Source: Lachnospiraceae bacterium (GTDB lineage Bacteria; Bacillota; Clostridia; Lachnospirales; Lachnospiraceae). Taken from it: DNA of 64,000 bases. The stretch lies in the NCBI GenBank assembly GCA_017539565.1, contig JAFYCS010000023.1:1-64000 (forward strand). The letters run 5' to 3'. Positions 27,455 to 37,025 of this stretch are shown here, piece by piece. Below the pieces are notes generated by a model, which saw only the letters and a list, made by a program, of their open reading frames with translations, was not told the DNA's origin and did not search any database. Both the position numbers and the translations under genes were made by a program. Position 1 is the stretch's first letter. Each line of letters opens with the position of its first letter.

Positions 27455-28714
27455 TTATTTTTTCCCGTTCAGTATATTGATCAGTTCCTCGCGGTCACCG
27501 TAATCCGGCATCTTATCACCCTGCTTTGCAAACTCTGAAGAAAGCACATAACGTTCTTCACCGTCACATACCGAAACATACTTTTCATATTCACCGGCAC
27601 TTAGCTTTCTGACCCCCAGATAATACTCTACAGAAGGATTTCCGTCTTCATCCAAAAGCTGCTCTCCGCTTTCTTCATCATACACCTCATACCATGACAG
27701 GTTTCTGCAGAACAGCCCTCCGTTTTCCACACGGTAGAACACCTTGCTGCCGTATTCGCCTTCCGGCGCATCCTGCTCCTGTACCAGCAGTCCGCGTTCC
27801 GGATAATAGTAACTGGGCCCGAATGGCAGAAAGAATGCTCCTCCGAAAAACACTATATCCCCGTTCCAGCTTATTAACGAAACACTTTTTCCTTCTTTTT
27901 CCAGAGCCAGTACTATCGGTCCTTCAGGTCCGTCAACAAGGCTGAAACGGTCATATTCAAAGGTCGTATATCTTGATATCTCCTGCGTATACCCGTTCCA
28001 AAGGATATCGGTATAGGCGTATTCCGGTTTTTCGTAATACTGCACCTCAAGATTATCCATCAGTTTAATGTATGTGGTGCTCTCCACCCAGCTCCACAGA
28101 TCATCAGACGGTATCAGTTCCTGTTCTTTCAGGTGGTATTCGGCCGCCTCCGTTTCTTTACCGTCTATCTTATATCTGTATTGTCCGCTTTCTTCATAAA
28201 CTTTATCTTCTACGGTCAGAGTACTGATAAGTTTCCACTGCTCGTTTTCTACGGAATAATACCTGCAGGTGTAACCGGAGCTGTTGCCCTCATAGAGAGA
28301 CATCATATTTGTTTTTTCCGAATAATCCAAAGCACAGCTGATGCCTTCCACGCCGCCTGCCGTAACAGCATTTACCTCATCGCCGTTTATTGTGAGCACA
28401 GCCATAAATGTATCGTCATATCTGTTGCATATCAGCTCAGGTATATCATCATCATCTACATAGACATAACAGTATTCAAGATCCTGCGGATATTCGAGCA
28501 CCCCGGCGCAGCCGTTCTCAAGGTAATCCTTATATATCTTCTTCCATTCAGGCAAAACGGCACTGACTGCCGTATCCTCCGGTACGGAAGTAGGGCTGGG
28601 GATCACTTCCATCGGTTTGTTCTCATCGGCATTTACAGGTCTTTCGCAGCCCGCCAGATTAAAAACAGTTATACAGGCTATCGCTGTAACGATCCTTTTT
28701 CCCGGATGTCTCAT
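27455..28714 (-). CDS. Lipoprotein of unknown function, coupled to tandem-CAP gene
   Basis: A 419-residue protein with a signal peptide and lipobox (FNLAGC, Cys near 24), followed by a Pro/Thr/Ser linker. The motif YVDDDDIPELICN is an Asp-rich calcium-loop-like element common in clostridial lipoproteins of this kind. The rest is Tyr- and Glu-rich beta sequence that I do not recognise. Its ATG overlaps the TGA of the giant CAP protein gene (ATGA), with an AGAGG site inside that gene, so the two are translated together. The product probably works next to the CAP protein on the surface. No terminator is seen downstream. Confidence 0.8.
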   Translation of the reverse strand: MRHPGKRIVTAIACITVFNLAGCERPVNADENKPMEVIPSPTSVPEDTAVSAVLPEWKKIYKDYLENGCAGVLEYPQDLEYCYVYVDDDDIPELICNRYDDTFMAVLTINGDEVNAVTAGGVEGISCALDYSEKTNMMSLYEGNSSGYTCRYYSVENEQWKLISTLTVEDKVYEESGQYRYKIDGKETEAAEYHLKEQELIPSDDLWSWVESTTYIKLMDNLEVQYYEKPEYAYTDILWNGYTQEISRYTTFEYDRFSLVDGPEGPIVLALEKEGKSVSLISWNGDIVFFGGAFFLPFGPSYYYPERGLLVQEQDAPEGEYGSKVFYRVENGGLFCRNLSWYEVYDEESGEQLLDEDGNPSVEYYLGVRKLSAGEYEKYVSVCDGEERYVLSSEFAKQGDKMPDYGDREELINILNGKK

Positions 28715-31700
28715 TGTATATTCCTCTTAATGATCTTAAAGCTTAAAGTCTTTTCACCACCGTAATTGCCTGTTCCCCTTACGGTAACTTTTGCAGTACC
28801 CGGCTTTATATTGGCAGTATATGATATTATTTCATAATCATCATCTGAAAGGACCACACCGTCACACTCCAGCCTTATATCTGCTTTATTAAGGGTGATG
28901 GCACTGCCGGTATATTCTTTTGATGCTATCGTTGCCTTTGCTTTGGTTATTACATTTTTACATACTTTATAACGTGCCGTAACAGTTCCCTCATAGTTCC
29001 CGCATCCCCTGGTCACTACCTGTAAAACCGTACCGGCAGGTATGATATCGCCGGCTCTGACTCTGGCCTGTGCGGAACGCGGTCCTGCTTCTTCCCCTCC
29101 GACCATGCAGTCTTCATCATATCGGAAAATTAGCTTGCTGTCGTAATCCGTTCCGGCTTTAAGCTTTTTACCGTTTTTGTCCTTAAGCGTCAGCGTTGTC
29201 TTATATTTTCCTGCTATGCCGCTGTATGCTATATCTGATGCACATGCTTCAACTTCCGCTATGTTCTTCACCCTTACACTGAATGTGGCAGGAGCTGTCT
29301 TTCCGCTGTACGATCCCTTCCCCTGGATAACAAAGCTGGCATTTGCTGCACCGGCCCTTTTATTGTCACTGCACTTCACTGTATAATCAACATCTTTGAT
29401 CAGAACACGTCCGTTAAGTTCGACCTTCACCTCCGGTACCGCACCGCCCTTTATATATACCGCTTCAGGTGAATACTCAACTTTTGCTCCCGTGATCGGG
29501 CATTTTTCAATCTTGAATTTTTTTGTAATGCTGCCGCTGTACCCGGCAGTCTCTATACCGCTTATCGTAACTTTTGCGCTGCCTGCATTTATATTCTTTG
29601 TGCAGCTTACGGTATAATGAACTCCCTGTTTAAGTACTGCACCGCTTTTTTTGTCTGTTACATTCACTTCCGGTACTATTGTTTCACCCGTATAGGACTG
29701 TGCTGCGATTTTGTCCGCTTTTACGTATTTCTTAAGACTCCTTGCCTTTATCGTGAAGCTTACACTCTTGCAGCCAAAGCACCTGTTACCGGCGGATGTG
29801 ATATGTAATAACGCAGTCCCCGGCTTATCTGCGCCGATAATGTTCACTTTATAATCCTGATCCATTATCAGTTTTTCGCTTCCGAGTGTGACGTTAAGAC
29901 TTAACGGCTGGCCTTTTGAATCCTTAAGGTTTTCAAATCTGCCCAGGTCAACACCTTCGGTATACAGCTGCGCAGGTATCTTAGATACTTTGGCCGTTGC
30001 CAGATCCTCACCCTTCGCTTCACCGATGACCAGTTCAAACGTGGTACTTCCTTCAAAATTTCCGATACCGGTTATCTTTACGTTATATGTTCCGGCATCT
30101 TTATAACTCTGTGTATCATCAATCTTATAATCTGTGAGTTCTTTAAGTGTTTTATCCTTCCATACAACTGTCGGAACCGGTCTGACCACGGATCCGGTAT
30201 ATGTCACAAAGACCGTTGACGCCACAGCCGTATCGATATCTGCAGGCTTTATTGTATATTTCTGCTCCAGGCTGCCCTTGATATTTCCCTTAAACTTAAA
30301 TACCGCAACGGCATTTCCTGCATTGATATTATCCCTGTAGCTGATGGTATATTCGTCACTGCCAAGAATCTTCTTGCCCAGATATACCCTGAATCCTGCG
30401 GGTTTATGGGCAGTACCATTATATGTTTCTTCGGGTACAGATGCTTCTGCCACCCAGATTTCCTGCGGTATATCGGAAGCTTTTGTCCACTGTGCCCTGT
30501 CTTCGGCAATAACATCTCCCCAGTTTTCGGGGGCAATGGTATATGAAAATACCGATACTCCGCTGTACACATCGTTCTTAAAAGCAACTGCCTTAACAGT
30601 TATTGCCTTATCTATAACAATACCGTTTTTATATAATATACCCTTTGAGCTGTCAGGAGCCGTACCGTCAGTTGTGTAATATATCTTTGCATCAGGTGTA
30701 TCACAGCCTAATACGACAACACTCCCTGCTTCAACTTCACCGCTCCCGGGGACTGCCTTAGGTGCAGCAACTGTATACTGGCTGCTGACACTTATGCTGC
30801 ACTTTGCCGTCTTCCCGCCATCGTTGGTCTTAACGCTTATATCGCACACTCCGGCACCCACTGCGGTCACCAGCCCCGTACCGCTGACTTTCGCTACGTT
30901 CTTATCACTGCTCTCAAAGCTTACGCTCTTATCATCAGCCTCAGCCGGATATACATTCCATTCAAGCTGGAGAGTCCCGTCTACCGGAAGCACTGATGAC
31001 GCCGGATTAAGTTCCACGCTTTTAGGGCGGCATTTTACATGCAGTTTGTAATTATATGTTGTTTTCTTTCCGCTCAAGCTTATCGTGGCAGTCAGCTTAC
31101 AGCTTCCGTATTTTTTTGCACTGATCTTTCCGTCGCTTATATCCGCAAAGCTTTCGTCCTCAAGCTTCCATTCAGGTTTTATCGCCTTTACAGTGCAGTT
31201 ATAAGATGAAGGAAAGTGTCCGCTCACAGACAGCTCGCCGCTGAAAGCAGGCAGAGTCTTTGCTTTATTCATTTCCAGTTCTATGGTACTGTTATTATCC
31301 GTATCAGCTATGATATTTGCAGAGCTGATATAAGACGGGCTTATCTTTATATTTACATCTTTATCAGAATCCAGCACCACAGTTTTCACTTCACCGCTGC
31401 CGTCTTCTTTCGAAAGCGCCATGGCCCAATAATCATATCCCTGGTAGCTGACATGCCCCACGGCAAATGATCTGTATGAGCTGTTGAGCATATTTCTGCG
31501 GTGCCCCTGTCCGTTATAATCCTCATCTGTCTCCTTCCACTGGTTCATGGTAGCGTCTGCAGTTGAATAACCTGCAGCAAGGTTTTCTCCGTAGCTGTAT
31601 ATATCACCAACCACTGTCCAGCAGGAGCTGCCGTCCGGTCTGGTATGGCTGAACATAATCGCTGCTTCTGCCGCTCTCTGCATGGCAGCTTCTTCCAGTT

Positions 31701-33330
31701 CATAGCTGTAGTTTAGTTTTTGCAGATCATTAACATATACTTTTTTATTGTTCTTATCATAATACCAGGCTTCACTTCCCGTCCTGAAATCATTTACCAG
31801 TTTTTCAAACTTCCGCGCCTGTGTCTGTCCGTACTTCATGCTGAAGATATAGCTATCTTCGTCAGACTCTGCAGGATCTGCCGTAACCTTAACATCCCAG
31901 CTGAAAGAATATTTCTTTCCGTAGTATTCCCCTGTTTCCAGACGCAGTTTAGTCGTTCCGGGTGCAGCGGCATATACCGCGCCTTCCGAAACATAAGCCA
32001 CCCCGGGATCATCGGTAACAACCGTATATCCGGGAAGCCCTGCAGGATTTGTCAGCAAAAGATCTCCTTCGGATAAGATGCCTGGTACGGTTCTCCATCC
32101 GTTTTCCTCCAGTTCATATATAAAATCTTCAGCTTCGGTGGCCTTGATGACGGGATCATCTGTTATATTTACTGCGCAGTCAGCAGAAAGCCCGCCCTTT
32201 GTTGCTGCAGTGATCTTTGTCCGGCTGCCTGCTTCTCCTACCGCAGTAATGATACCGTTAGATGAAACAACAGCTACACTTTCATCGTTGCTGCTGAATG
32301 TAACATCACCGTCTGTAGCATCCTCTGGAGTCAGGATCGTATTAAGGCTTATGCTCTCACCCTTTACCACGGTGATCTCACTGTAGTTCAACCCTACCGA
32401 AGTGGCATGTATCTCCGAATCAAGGGTGATCTCTACAGAATAAACTGTATCCAGGAAGGAATAATCACCATGCAGTTCACATTTCCCTGCTGAAGCCGCA
32501 GTGATATATCCTTCTTCAATCTTCCCGTATGCGGGATCAGCAAGGCTCCAGCTCACCGGCAGATCCATAGTGATCTTTTTGGACGATCCGTTGATCTGAT
32601 ATACCCCCTGCATGGAAGGAAGCTTTGTTGCCGTTCCTATCCTGACATTAATGACATCACCGTCCTCTGCTCCGGGCATGATATATGCCCCTTCGGCGAT
32701 ATCTGCCTCTATCAGATCTGTGTGTATATCATCATCAGCTTCGGTATAGCCGGTATCTGCAGGAGCAATACCAAAAAGCTGTACCCAGTATTTTGTTCCG
32801 TTATAGTTAACGCCGGCTGCCGCCATATAAACAGCATCATGATCAAGCATGTTTCTTCTATGGCCCTGCCCGCCGTAATCCTTATCGCTTTCTTTCCACG
32901 CTTCGATCACAACAGCCGAACTGCTATGGCCTCCCGCCAGATTTTCCGCAAAGATGATACCGTTATCCAAAACGGTAAAACATTTTTTTCCGTTAGGACG
33001 CGTATGATCAAAATAAACAGCCGCTTCAACAGCGCGTATATATGCCGCCCTTTCCAGACCATAATCCCACAAAAGCTCTCCAAGCCCTTCATCACTGACT
33101 TTATTGCCTGCTTCATCATAATGCCAGGCCTCATCACCTGTCCGGAATGCATTTACCATATCCAGCTGTTTTCTGGCTTCTGTCTGCATATACCGGGTTT
33201 CTACCGGGACATAATGTATATCCGCAGCATGAACATTAATTGCCGGAGCAGCCTCCGAAAGCAACATGATCATGACCAGGATCGCAGAAACAGCTCTTCT
33301 GATATTGTAAATAAAACTCTTTTTATACAT
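28711..33330 (-). CDS. Giant secreted protein with two CAP domains, Big2 and seven beta modules
   Basis: A 1539-residue exported protein with a signal peptide (to about residue 36). CAP domain 1 lies at about 50-195 (HTRPNGKKCF, FAENLAGG, GQGHRRNML) and CAP domain 2 at about 500-640 (HTRPDGSSCW, YGENLAAGY, GQGHRRNML); both keep the His/Glu set of the CAP cleft. Big2-like modules lie between and after them, then a chitobiase-like module (AKIYYTTDGTAPDSSKGILY), then seven related modules of about 70-85 residues with the pattern G..L..G.DY......N..GTA.V.I.G.GNY.G. There is no LPXTG or SLH. It lies 36 bases after coaE and is probably in the polA-coaE read-through unit. Confidence 0.9.
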   Translation of the reverse strand: MYKKSFIYNIRRAVSAILVMIMLLSEAAPAINVHAADIHYVPVETRYMQTEARKQLDMVNAFRTGDEAWHYDEAGNKVSDEGLGELLWDYGLERAAYIRAVEAAVYFDHTRPNGKKCFTVLDNGIIFAENLAGGHSSSAVVIEAWKESDKDYGGQGHRRNMLDHDAVYMAAAGVNYNGTKYWVQLFGIAPADTGYTEADDDIHTDLIEADIAEGAYIMPGAEDGDVINVRIGTATKLPSMQGVYQINGSSKKITMDLPVSWSLADPAYGKIEEGYITAASAGKCELHGDYSFLDTVYSVEITLDSEIHATSVGLNYSEITVVKGESISLNTILTPEDATDGDVTFSSNDESVAVVSSNGIITAVGEAGSRTKITAATKGGLSADCAVNITDDPVIKATEAEDFIYELEENGWRTVPGILSEGDLLLTNPAGLPGYTVVTDDPGVAYVSEGAVYAAAPGTTKLRLETGEYYGKKYSFSWDVKVTADPAESDEDSYIFSMKYGQTQARKFEKLVNDFRTGSEAWYYDKNNKKVYVNDLQKLNYSYELEEAAMQRAAEAAIMFSHTRPDGSSCWTVVGDIYSYGENLAAGYSTADATMNQWKETDEDYNGQGHRRNMLNSSYRSFAVGHVSYQGYDYWAMALSKEDGSGEVKTVVLDSDKDVNIKISPSYISSANIIADTDNNSTIELEMNKAKTLPAFSGELSVSGHFPSSYNCTVKAIKPEWKLEDESFADISDGKISAKKYGSCKLTATISLSGKKTTYNYKLHVKCRPKSVELNPASSVLPVDGTLQLEWNVYPAEADDKSVSFESSDKNVAKVSGTGLVTAVGAGVCDISVKTNDGGKTAKCSISVSSQYTVAAPKAVPGSGEVEAGSVVVLGCDTPDAKIYYTTDGTAPDSSKGILYKNGIVIDKAITVKAVAFKNDVYSGVSVFSYTIAPENWGDVIAEDRAQWTKASDIPQEIWVAEASVPEETYNGTAHKPAGFRVYLGKKILGSDEYTISYRDNINAGNAVAVFKFKGNIKGSLEQKYTIKPADIDTAVASTVFVTYTGSVVRPVPTVVWKDKTLKELTDYKIDDTQSYKDAGTYNVKITGIGNFEGSTTFELVIGEAKGEDLATAKVSKIPAQLYTEGVDLGRFENLKDSKGQPLSLNVTLGSEKLIMDQDYKVNIIGADKPGTALLHITSAGNRCFGCKSVSFTIKARSLKKYVKADKIAAQSYTGETIVPEVNVTDKKSGAVLKQGVHYTVSCTKNINAGSAKVTISGIETAGYSGSITKKFKIEKCPITGAKVEYSPEAVYIKGGAVPEVKVELNGRVLIKDVDYTVKCSDNKRAGAANASFVIQGKGSYSGKTAPATFSVRVKNIAEVEACASDIAYSGIAGKYKTTLTLKDKNGKKLKAGTDYDSKLIFRYDEDCMVGGEEAGPRSAQARVRAGDIIPAGTVLQVVTRGCGNYEGTVTARYKVCKNVITKAKATIASKEYTGSAITLNKADIRLECDGVVLSDDDYEIISYTANIKPGTAKVTVRGTGNYGGEKTLSFKIIKRNIQ

Positions 33331-33366
33331 AAACGCCTCCGTATATCATGTTCTTTTTAAGTATGA

Positions 33367-33966
33367 TCAGTTTTCTTTCAGACTGTGCATTACCGCATCT
33401 ATCTGATCCATGGTATCCTGCAGTTCACCGCTGTTATCTATTATGCGGCGACAGTACTTGCGGAACTCGATATCGCTCTTCTGCCTGCGCATGATACTTA
33501 ATGATTTTTCGCGGTCATACCCTCTGTTTTCTTCAAGCCGCTTAAAGCGTACAGCTTCATCCGCATATACATACCAGAGTTCATCGAGTATCTGATCATA
33601 TCCTTCTTCTATGAGCAGCGCCGCTTCCAGAACAAACAAGCCGCAGCCCGCTTCCTCCTTTTCCTTTATCTGAACTAATATCTCCTCCTTTACCGCAGGA
33701 TGTATTATGGCGTTGGCCTGCTTTAATGCTTCCTCATCCGAAAATATCAGTTTGGAAAATGCTTTCTTATCAAGACTTCCGTCAGCTGCTATGATACCGT
33801 CACCGAATCTATCTTTAAGTGCATTAAAAACCGGCTGTCCCGGTTCCTCCAGTTCCTTTGCAAGCTCATCGGCAACGATGATATATGCTTCATATTTTTC
33901 TTCCAGATATTTAAGTACTGCACTTTTTCCGGCGCCCACGCCGCCGGTAATGCCTATCTTTTTCAT
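33367..33966 (-). CDS. coaE: Dephospho-CoA kinase
   Basis: A 199-residue kinase that phosphorylates the 3'-hydroxyl of dephospho-CoA in the last step of CoA synthesis. The P-loop GGVGAGKS is at residues 8-15, the family text VADELAKELEEPGQP follows, and the lid and CoA-binding region includes HPAVKEEI and RYVY-like WYVYADEAVRFKRL. The ATG at 33966 follows AGGAGG by 6 bases. It lies 12 bases behind polA, a common polA-coaE arrangement in Firmicutes. Length is normal. Confidence 0.96.
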   Translation of the reverse strand: MKKIGITGGVGAGKSAVLKYLEEKYEAYIIVADELAKELEEPGQPVFNALKDRFGDGIIAADGSLDKKAFSKLIFSDEEALKQANAIIHPAVKEEILVQIKEKEEAGCGLFVLEAALLIEEGYDQILDELWYVYADEAVRFKRLEENRGYDREKSLSIMRRQKSDIEFRKYCRRIIDNSGELQDTMDQIDAVMHSLKEN

Positions 33967-33978
33967 ATGTTTCCTCCT

Positions 33979-36723
33979 TTATTTTGCTTCATACCAGTCA
34001 GTACCTGTATGCGCATCCACTTCAAGTGCTACGGGCAGGTCTGCTGCGCCTTTCATCTCTGTGCGTAAGATATCAAGTACCTTTTCCTCTTCATCTTTAT
34101 AAGTCTCTATCAGCAGTTCATCATGGATCTGCAGTAACAGCTTTGAACGCAATCCGTTATCTATCAGGCTGTCATAGACACGTATCATGGCGATCTTCAT
34201 TATATCCGCTGCTGTACCCTGTATGGGAGCGTTCATGGCAACACGTTCACCGAACTGTCTCTGCATGAAGTTTGAATTATTAAGCTCCGGTATCGGCCTT
34301 CTCCTTCCGAAATATGTTACCGAATATCCTTTTCCCTTAGCATCTGCTTTAACTGCTTCCAGATATCTCTTTATCCCGGGATAAGTAGCAAAATACTGTT
34401 CTATGTATTCCTTGGCTTCCTTCCTGGATATTGACAGGTCCTGGCTTAGTCCAAATGAAGATATACCGTATACTATACCGAAATTGACCGCCTTCGCATT
34501 ACGTCTCTGAATATCGGTCACTTCGTCAAAGGGCACATTAAATACCTTTGAGGCCGTTATCCTGTGTATATCCTTTCCTTCCCTGTACGCCTCTATAAGA
34601 TCCTTATCCCCTGCAAGTGAAGCCAATATACGCAGTTCTATCTGGGAATAATCCGCATCTGCGAACACACAGCCTTCCGCGGGCGTAAACACCTTTCTGA
34701 TACGCCTGCCCAGCTCCGTGCGCATCGGGATATTCTGAAGATTGGGATCCGTTGAACTAAGCCTTCCCGTAGCGGTGATCGTCTGGTTAAAGCGCGTATG
34801 TATACGGCCATCCCCTGCGATATATTCCGAAAGTGCATCTGCATAGGTCGACTTGAGCTTGGCGTATGTCCTGTACTCAAGTATATCCCTTACGAAGGGG
34901 ACATCTTCGGCAAGCTTTTCCAGTACATCCGCCGAAGTGGAATATCCGGTCTTTGTCTTCTTTCCGCCGGGAAGTCCCATCTTTTCAAACAGTATCACCG
35001 CCAGCTGCTTCGGAGAATTTATATTGAACTCCTCCCCCGCCTTAGCATAGATATTCTGCTCAAGTTCGTTTATCTTTTCGGAAAGCTCACGGGCGTATTC
35101 TTTAAGTGCCGCCGCATCGGCCTGTATGCCTTCCTTCTCCATACGGTACAGTACATACGAAACAGGCATCTCTATCTCATGGTACAGTTTATCCATCTCC
35201 TGAGCGGCCAGTTCTTTATACAGGACATTTTTAAGCTCCTGCAGCTGCATTACCTCCGCTGCAGCGAACCTTCCGAAAGCATCTTTATCTTTAACGGCTT
35301 CGGCTGTGCCCGCCTTGGCAAATACCTGTTCATATGAACTTATCAGCACATTAAGATATTGCTTTGCTGCCGCATCAAGGCTCCAGTCATTCTTAAGCGG
35401 GTTCAGCAGATAAGCTGCGATCTGCATATCATGGAGATCCTTTGTAGCTTTTATACTCGTAAGCTCCGCTCCGTATCCTGTTTCGCCAGACGTCTCCTGC
35501 CGGTCCGAAAGGTAATCTTCAAAACTGAACTGCTCTTCATTTCTTTTATTCCTTATAGTATTCTGCGATACGGCACCAAACAATGCCGCATAAAGACGCT
35601 TGACTTCAAATGTTACTATCTGCGTTCCGGCCTCATAGATACGCTTAAGTAAAGCGGTGATATCTGCAGCATCAGCATCTATGATATATGCGCATCCGTC
35701 TCCTGCGGTAAGGGCAATGGTATATACGCCGGCCTCCAGAGGATATACACATACAGCCGCTTCCCCCGTTTTCACAGCACGCTCGGCAAGGACCTGCGCT
35801 TCCTTTTCGCTCTTAACATATACATAGTCATAATCCTTCTGAACGCTCTGTACCGCAGCATCAAAGTTTTTAAGCAGAGCTTTGAAATCGAGCCTCTTAC
35901 ACAGCTCATAGGCTTCAGCTGTATAAGGACTGTTATATACCGCATCTTCAGGCGCGATCCCCAGTTCACAGTCTGTTTTGATCGTGACCAGCTTAAGGCT
36001 TAAGTCAGCCAGTTCACGGTTGGCCTTTATGCTTTCTCTTACAGCGTTCTTCTTTATCTCATCAACATGTTCATAAATGCCTTCTATAGAGCCATACTCA
36101 AGCATAAGCTCCGTAGCTGTTTTTTCTCCTACCTTGGGAATACCCGGCACGTTATCTGATGTATCTCCCATAAGTGCCTTAAGCTCGATAAAACGGGCAG
36201 GAGAAAGCCGGTATACCCGTTCCACATCAGCCGCATAATAATCCTCTATCTCCGTCCCGCCGCGCTTTGTTTTGGGTATACGTATCTTGATATGCTCTGA
36301 TGCTATCTGCAAAAGATCGCGGTCACCGGATACCAGCGCAACATCCATACCGGCAGCTTCACCCTTTTTAGCCAGGGTCCCCAGTATATCATCAGCCTCG
36401 AGTCCTGCCTGTTCCACGGTAGTTATTCCCATAGCCCTGAGCATATCCTTCATCAGGGGAACCTGTTCCCTCAGTTCATCCGGCATGGGTTTTCTGGTCC
36501 CTTTATACTCTTTATACATTTCATGGCGGAATGTAGGCGCATGTACATCAAACGCCACAGCCAGATAATCCGGCTTTTCTTCAGATGCTATACGCAGCAT
36601 TATATTAATGAATCCGAATACCGCTCCCGTATGTATCCCTTCGCTGTTTGTCAGATCCGGCAGTCCGTAGAATGCCCTGTTCAAAATACTGTGACCATCG
36701 ATCAACATCAGTTTTTTACTCAT
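33979..36723 (-). CDS. polA: DNA polymerase I
   Basis: A 914-residue polymerase for gap filling and Okazaki fragment maturation. The 5'-nuclease domain is residues 1-300 (LMLIDGHSILNRAFYG, SGDRDLLQIA, MGDTSDNVPGIPKVGEKTA). The middle domain lacks the DxE proofreading motif (it reads AAVCVYPLEAGVYTIAL), as in many Gram-positive enzymes, so it should not proofread. The polymerase domain has motif A (FADADYSQIELRILA), motif B (RRNAKAVNFGIVYGIS) and motif C (LLQIHDELLIE). It starts at 36723 with a GGAG site. The 5' region is back to back with the tRNA-Leu promoter. coaE follows. Confidence 0.97.
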   Translation of the reverse strand: MSKKLMLIDGHSILNRAFYGLPDLTNSEGIHTGAVFGFINIMLRIASEEKPDYLAVAFDVHAPTFRHEMYKEYKGTRKPMPDELREQVPLMKDMLRAMGITTVEQAGLEADDILGTLAKKGEAAGMDVALVSGDRDLLQIASEHIKIRIPKTKRGGTEIEDYYAADVERVYRLSPARFIELKALMGDTSDNVPGIPKVGEKTATELMLEYGSIEGIYEHVDEIKKNAVRESIKANRELADLSLKLVTIKTDCELGIAPEDAVYNSPYTAEAYELCKRLDFKALLKNFDAAVQSVQKDYDYVYVKSEKEAQVLAERAVKTGEAAVCVYPLEAGVYTIALTAGDGCAYIIDADAADITALLKRIYEAGTQIVTFEVKRLYAALFGAVSQNTIRNKRNEEQFSFEDYLSDRQETSGETGYGAELTSIKATKDLHDMQIAAYLLNPLKNDWSLDAAAKQYLNVLISSYEQVFAKAGTAEAVKDKDAFGRFAAAEVMQLQELKNVLYKELAAQEMDKLYHEIEMPVSYVLYRMEKEGIQADAAALKEYARELSEKINELEQNIYAKAGEEFNINSPKQLAVILFEKMGLPGGKKTKTGYSTSADVLEKLAEDVPFVRDILEYRTYAKLKSTYADALSEYIAGDGRIHTRFNQTITATGRLSSTDPNLQNIPMRTELGRRIRKVFTPAEGCVFADADYSQIELRILASLAGDKDLIEAYREGKDIHRITASKVFNVPFDEVTDIQRRNAKAVNFGIVYGISSFGLSQDLSISRKEAKEYIEQYFATYPGIKRYLEAVKADAKGKGYSVTYFGRRRPIPELNNSNFMQRQFGERVAMNAPIQGTAADIMKIAMIRVYDSLIDNGLRSKLLLQIHDELLIETYKDEEEKVLDILRTEMKGAADLPVALEVDAHTGTDWYEAK

Positions 36724-36744
36724 AATAGTCTCCGAAATAAAAAC

Positions 36745-36773
36745 TTGTAATATGTAACCTTTTATGTTATTAT
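36745..36773 (+). promoter_or_regulatory. Promoter of tRNA-Leu
   Basis: TTGTAA (36745-36750), 17-base spacer, TATTAT (36768-36773) preceded by TGT. The predicted start is about 36780, ten bases before the mature tRNA 5' end. It lies within the divergent gap to polA. Confidence 0.8.
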
Positions 36774-36789
36774 TTGAAAGTTGAGATTA

Positions 36790-36872
36790 GCCGGCGTGTC
36801 GGAATGGCAGACGAGGCAGACTCAAAATCTGTTGTGGGCAACCACGTGCGGGTTCAAGTCCCGCTGCCGGCA
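36790..36872 (+). tRNA. tRNA-Leu (anticodon CAA)
   Basis: An 83-nt class II tRNA. The acceptor GCCGGCG pairs with TGCCGGC (one G-T), discriminator A. The anticodon arm GCAGA/TCTGT holds the loop CTCAAAA, giving anticodon CAA for UUG codons. A variable stem (GTGGGCAACCAC) and the T arm (GCGGGTTCAAGTCCCGC) are clear. CCA is not encoded. Confidence 0.97.
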
Positions 36873-36880
36873 GTATTTAC

Positions 36881-36906
36881 CCCGATCTGTAAAGATCGGG
36901 TTTTTT
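36881..36906 (+). terminator. Terminator of tRNA-Leu
   Basis: A 7-bp stem CCCGATC (36881-36887) and GATCGGG (36894-36900), 6-base loop, then six T. It lies 8 bases after the tRNA and makes it a single-gene unit. Confidence 0.93.
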
Positions 36907-36983
36907 ATATGCACACGCATGTTTTCATCCGGATTATGATATCATATTATGATATAAAATAAAACCCTTGACAGGGCAAAGAA

Positions 36984-37022
36984 ATACCCCTGTACTCCGT
37001 TTTTTCAGGTGTACAGGGGTAT
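36984..37022 (-). terminator. Terminator of LRR/SLH gene
   Basis: A perfect 12-bp stem ATACCCCTGTAC (36984-36995) and GTACAGGGGTAT (37011-37022) with a 15-base loop, 3 bases after the stop at 37026, followed on the minus strand by TTTCTTT. The T tract is short but the stem is strong. On the plus strand it is followed by ATTTTATTT. Confidence 0.78.
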
Positions 37023-37025
37023 ATT

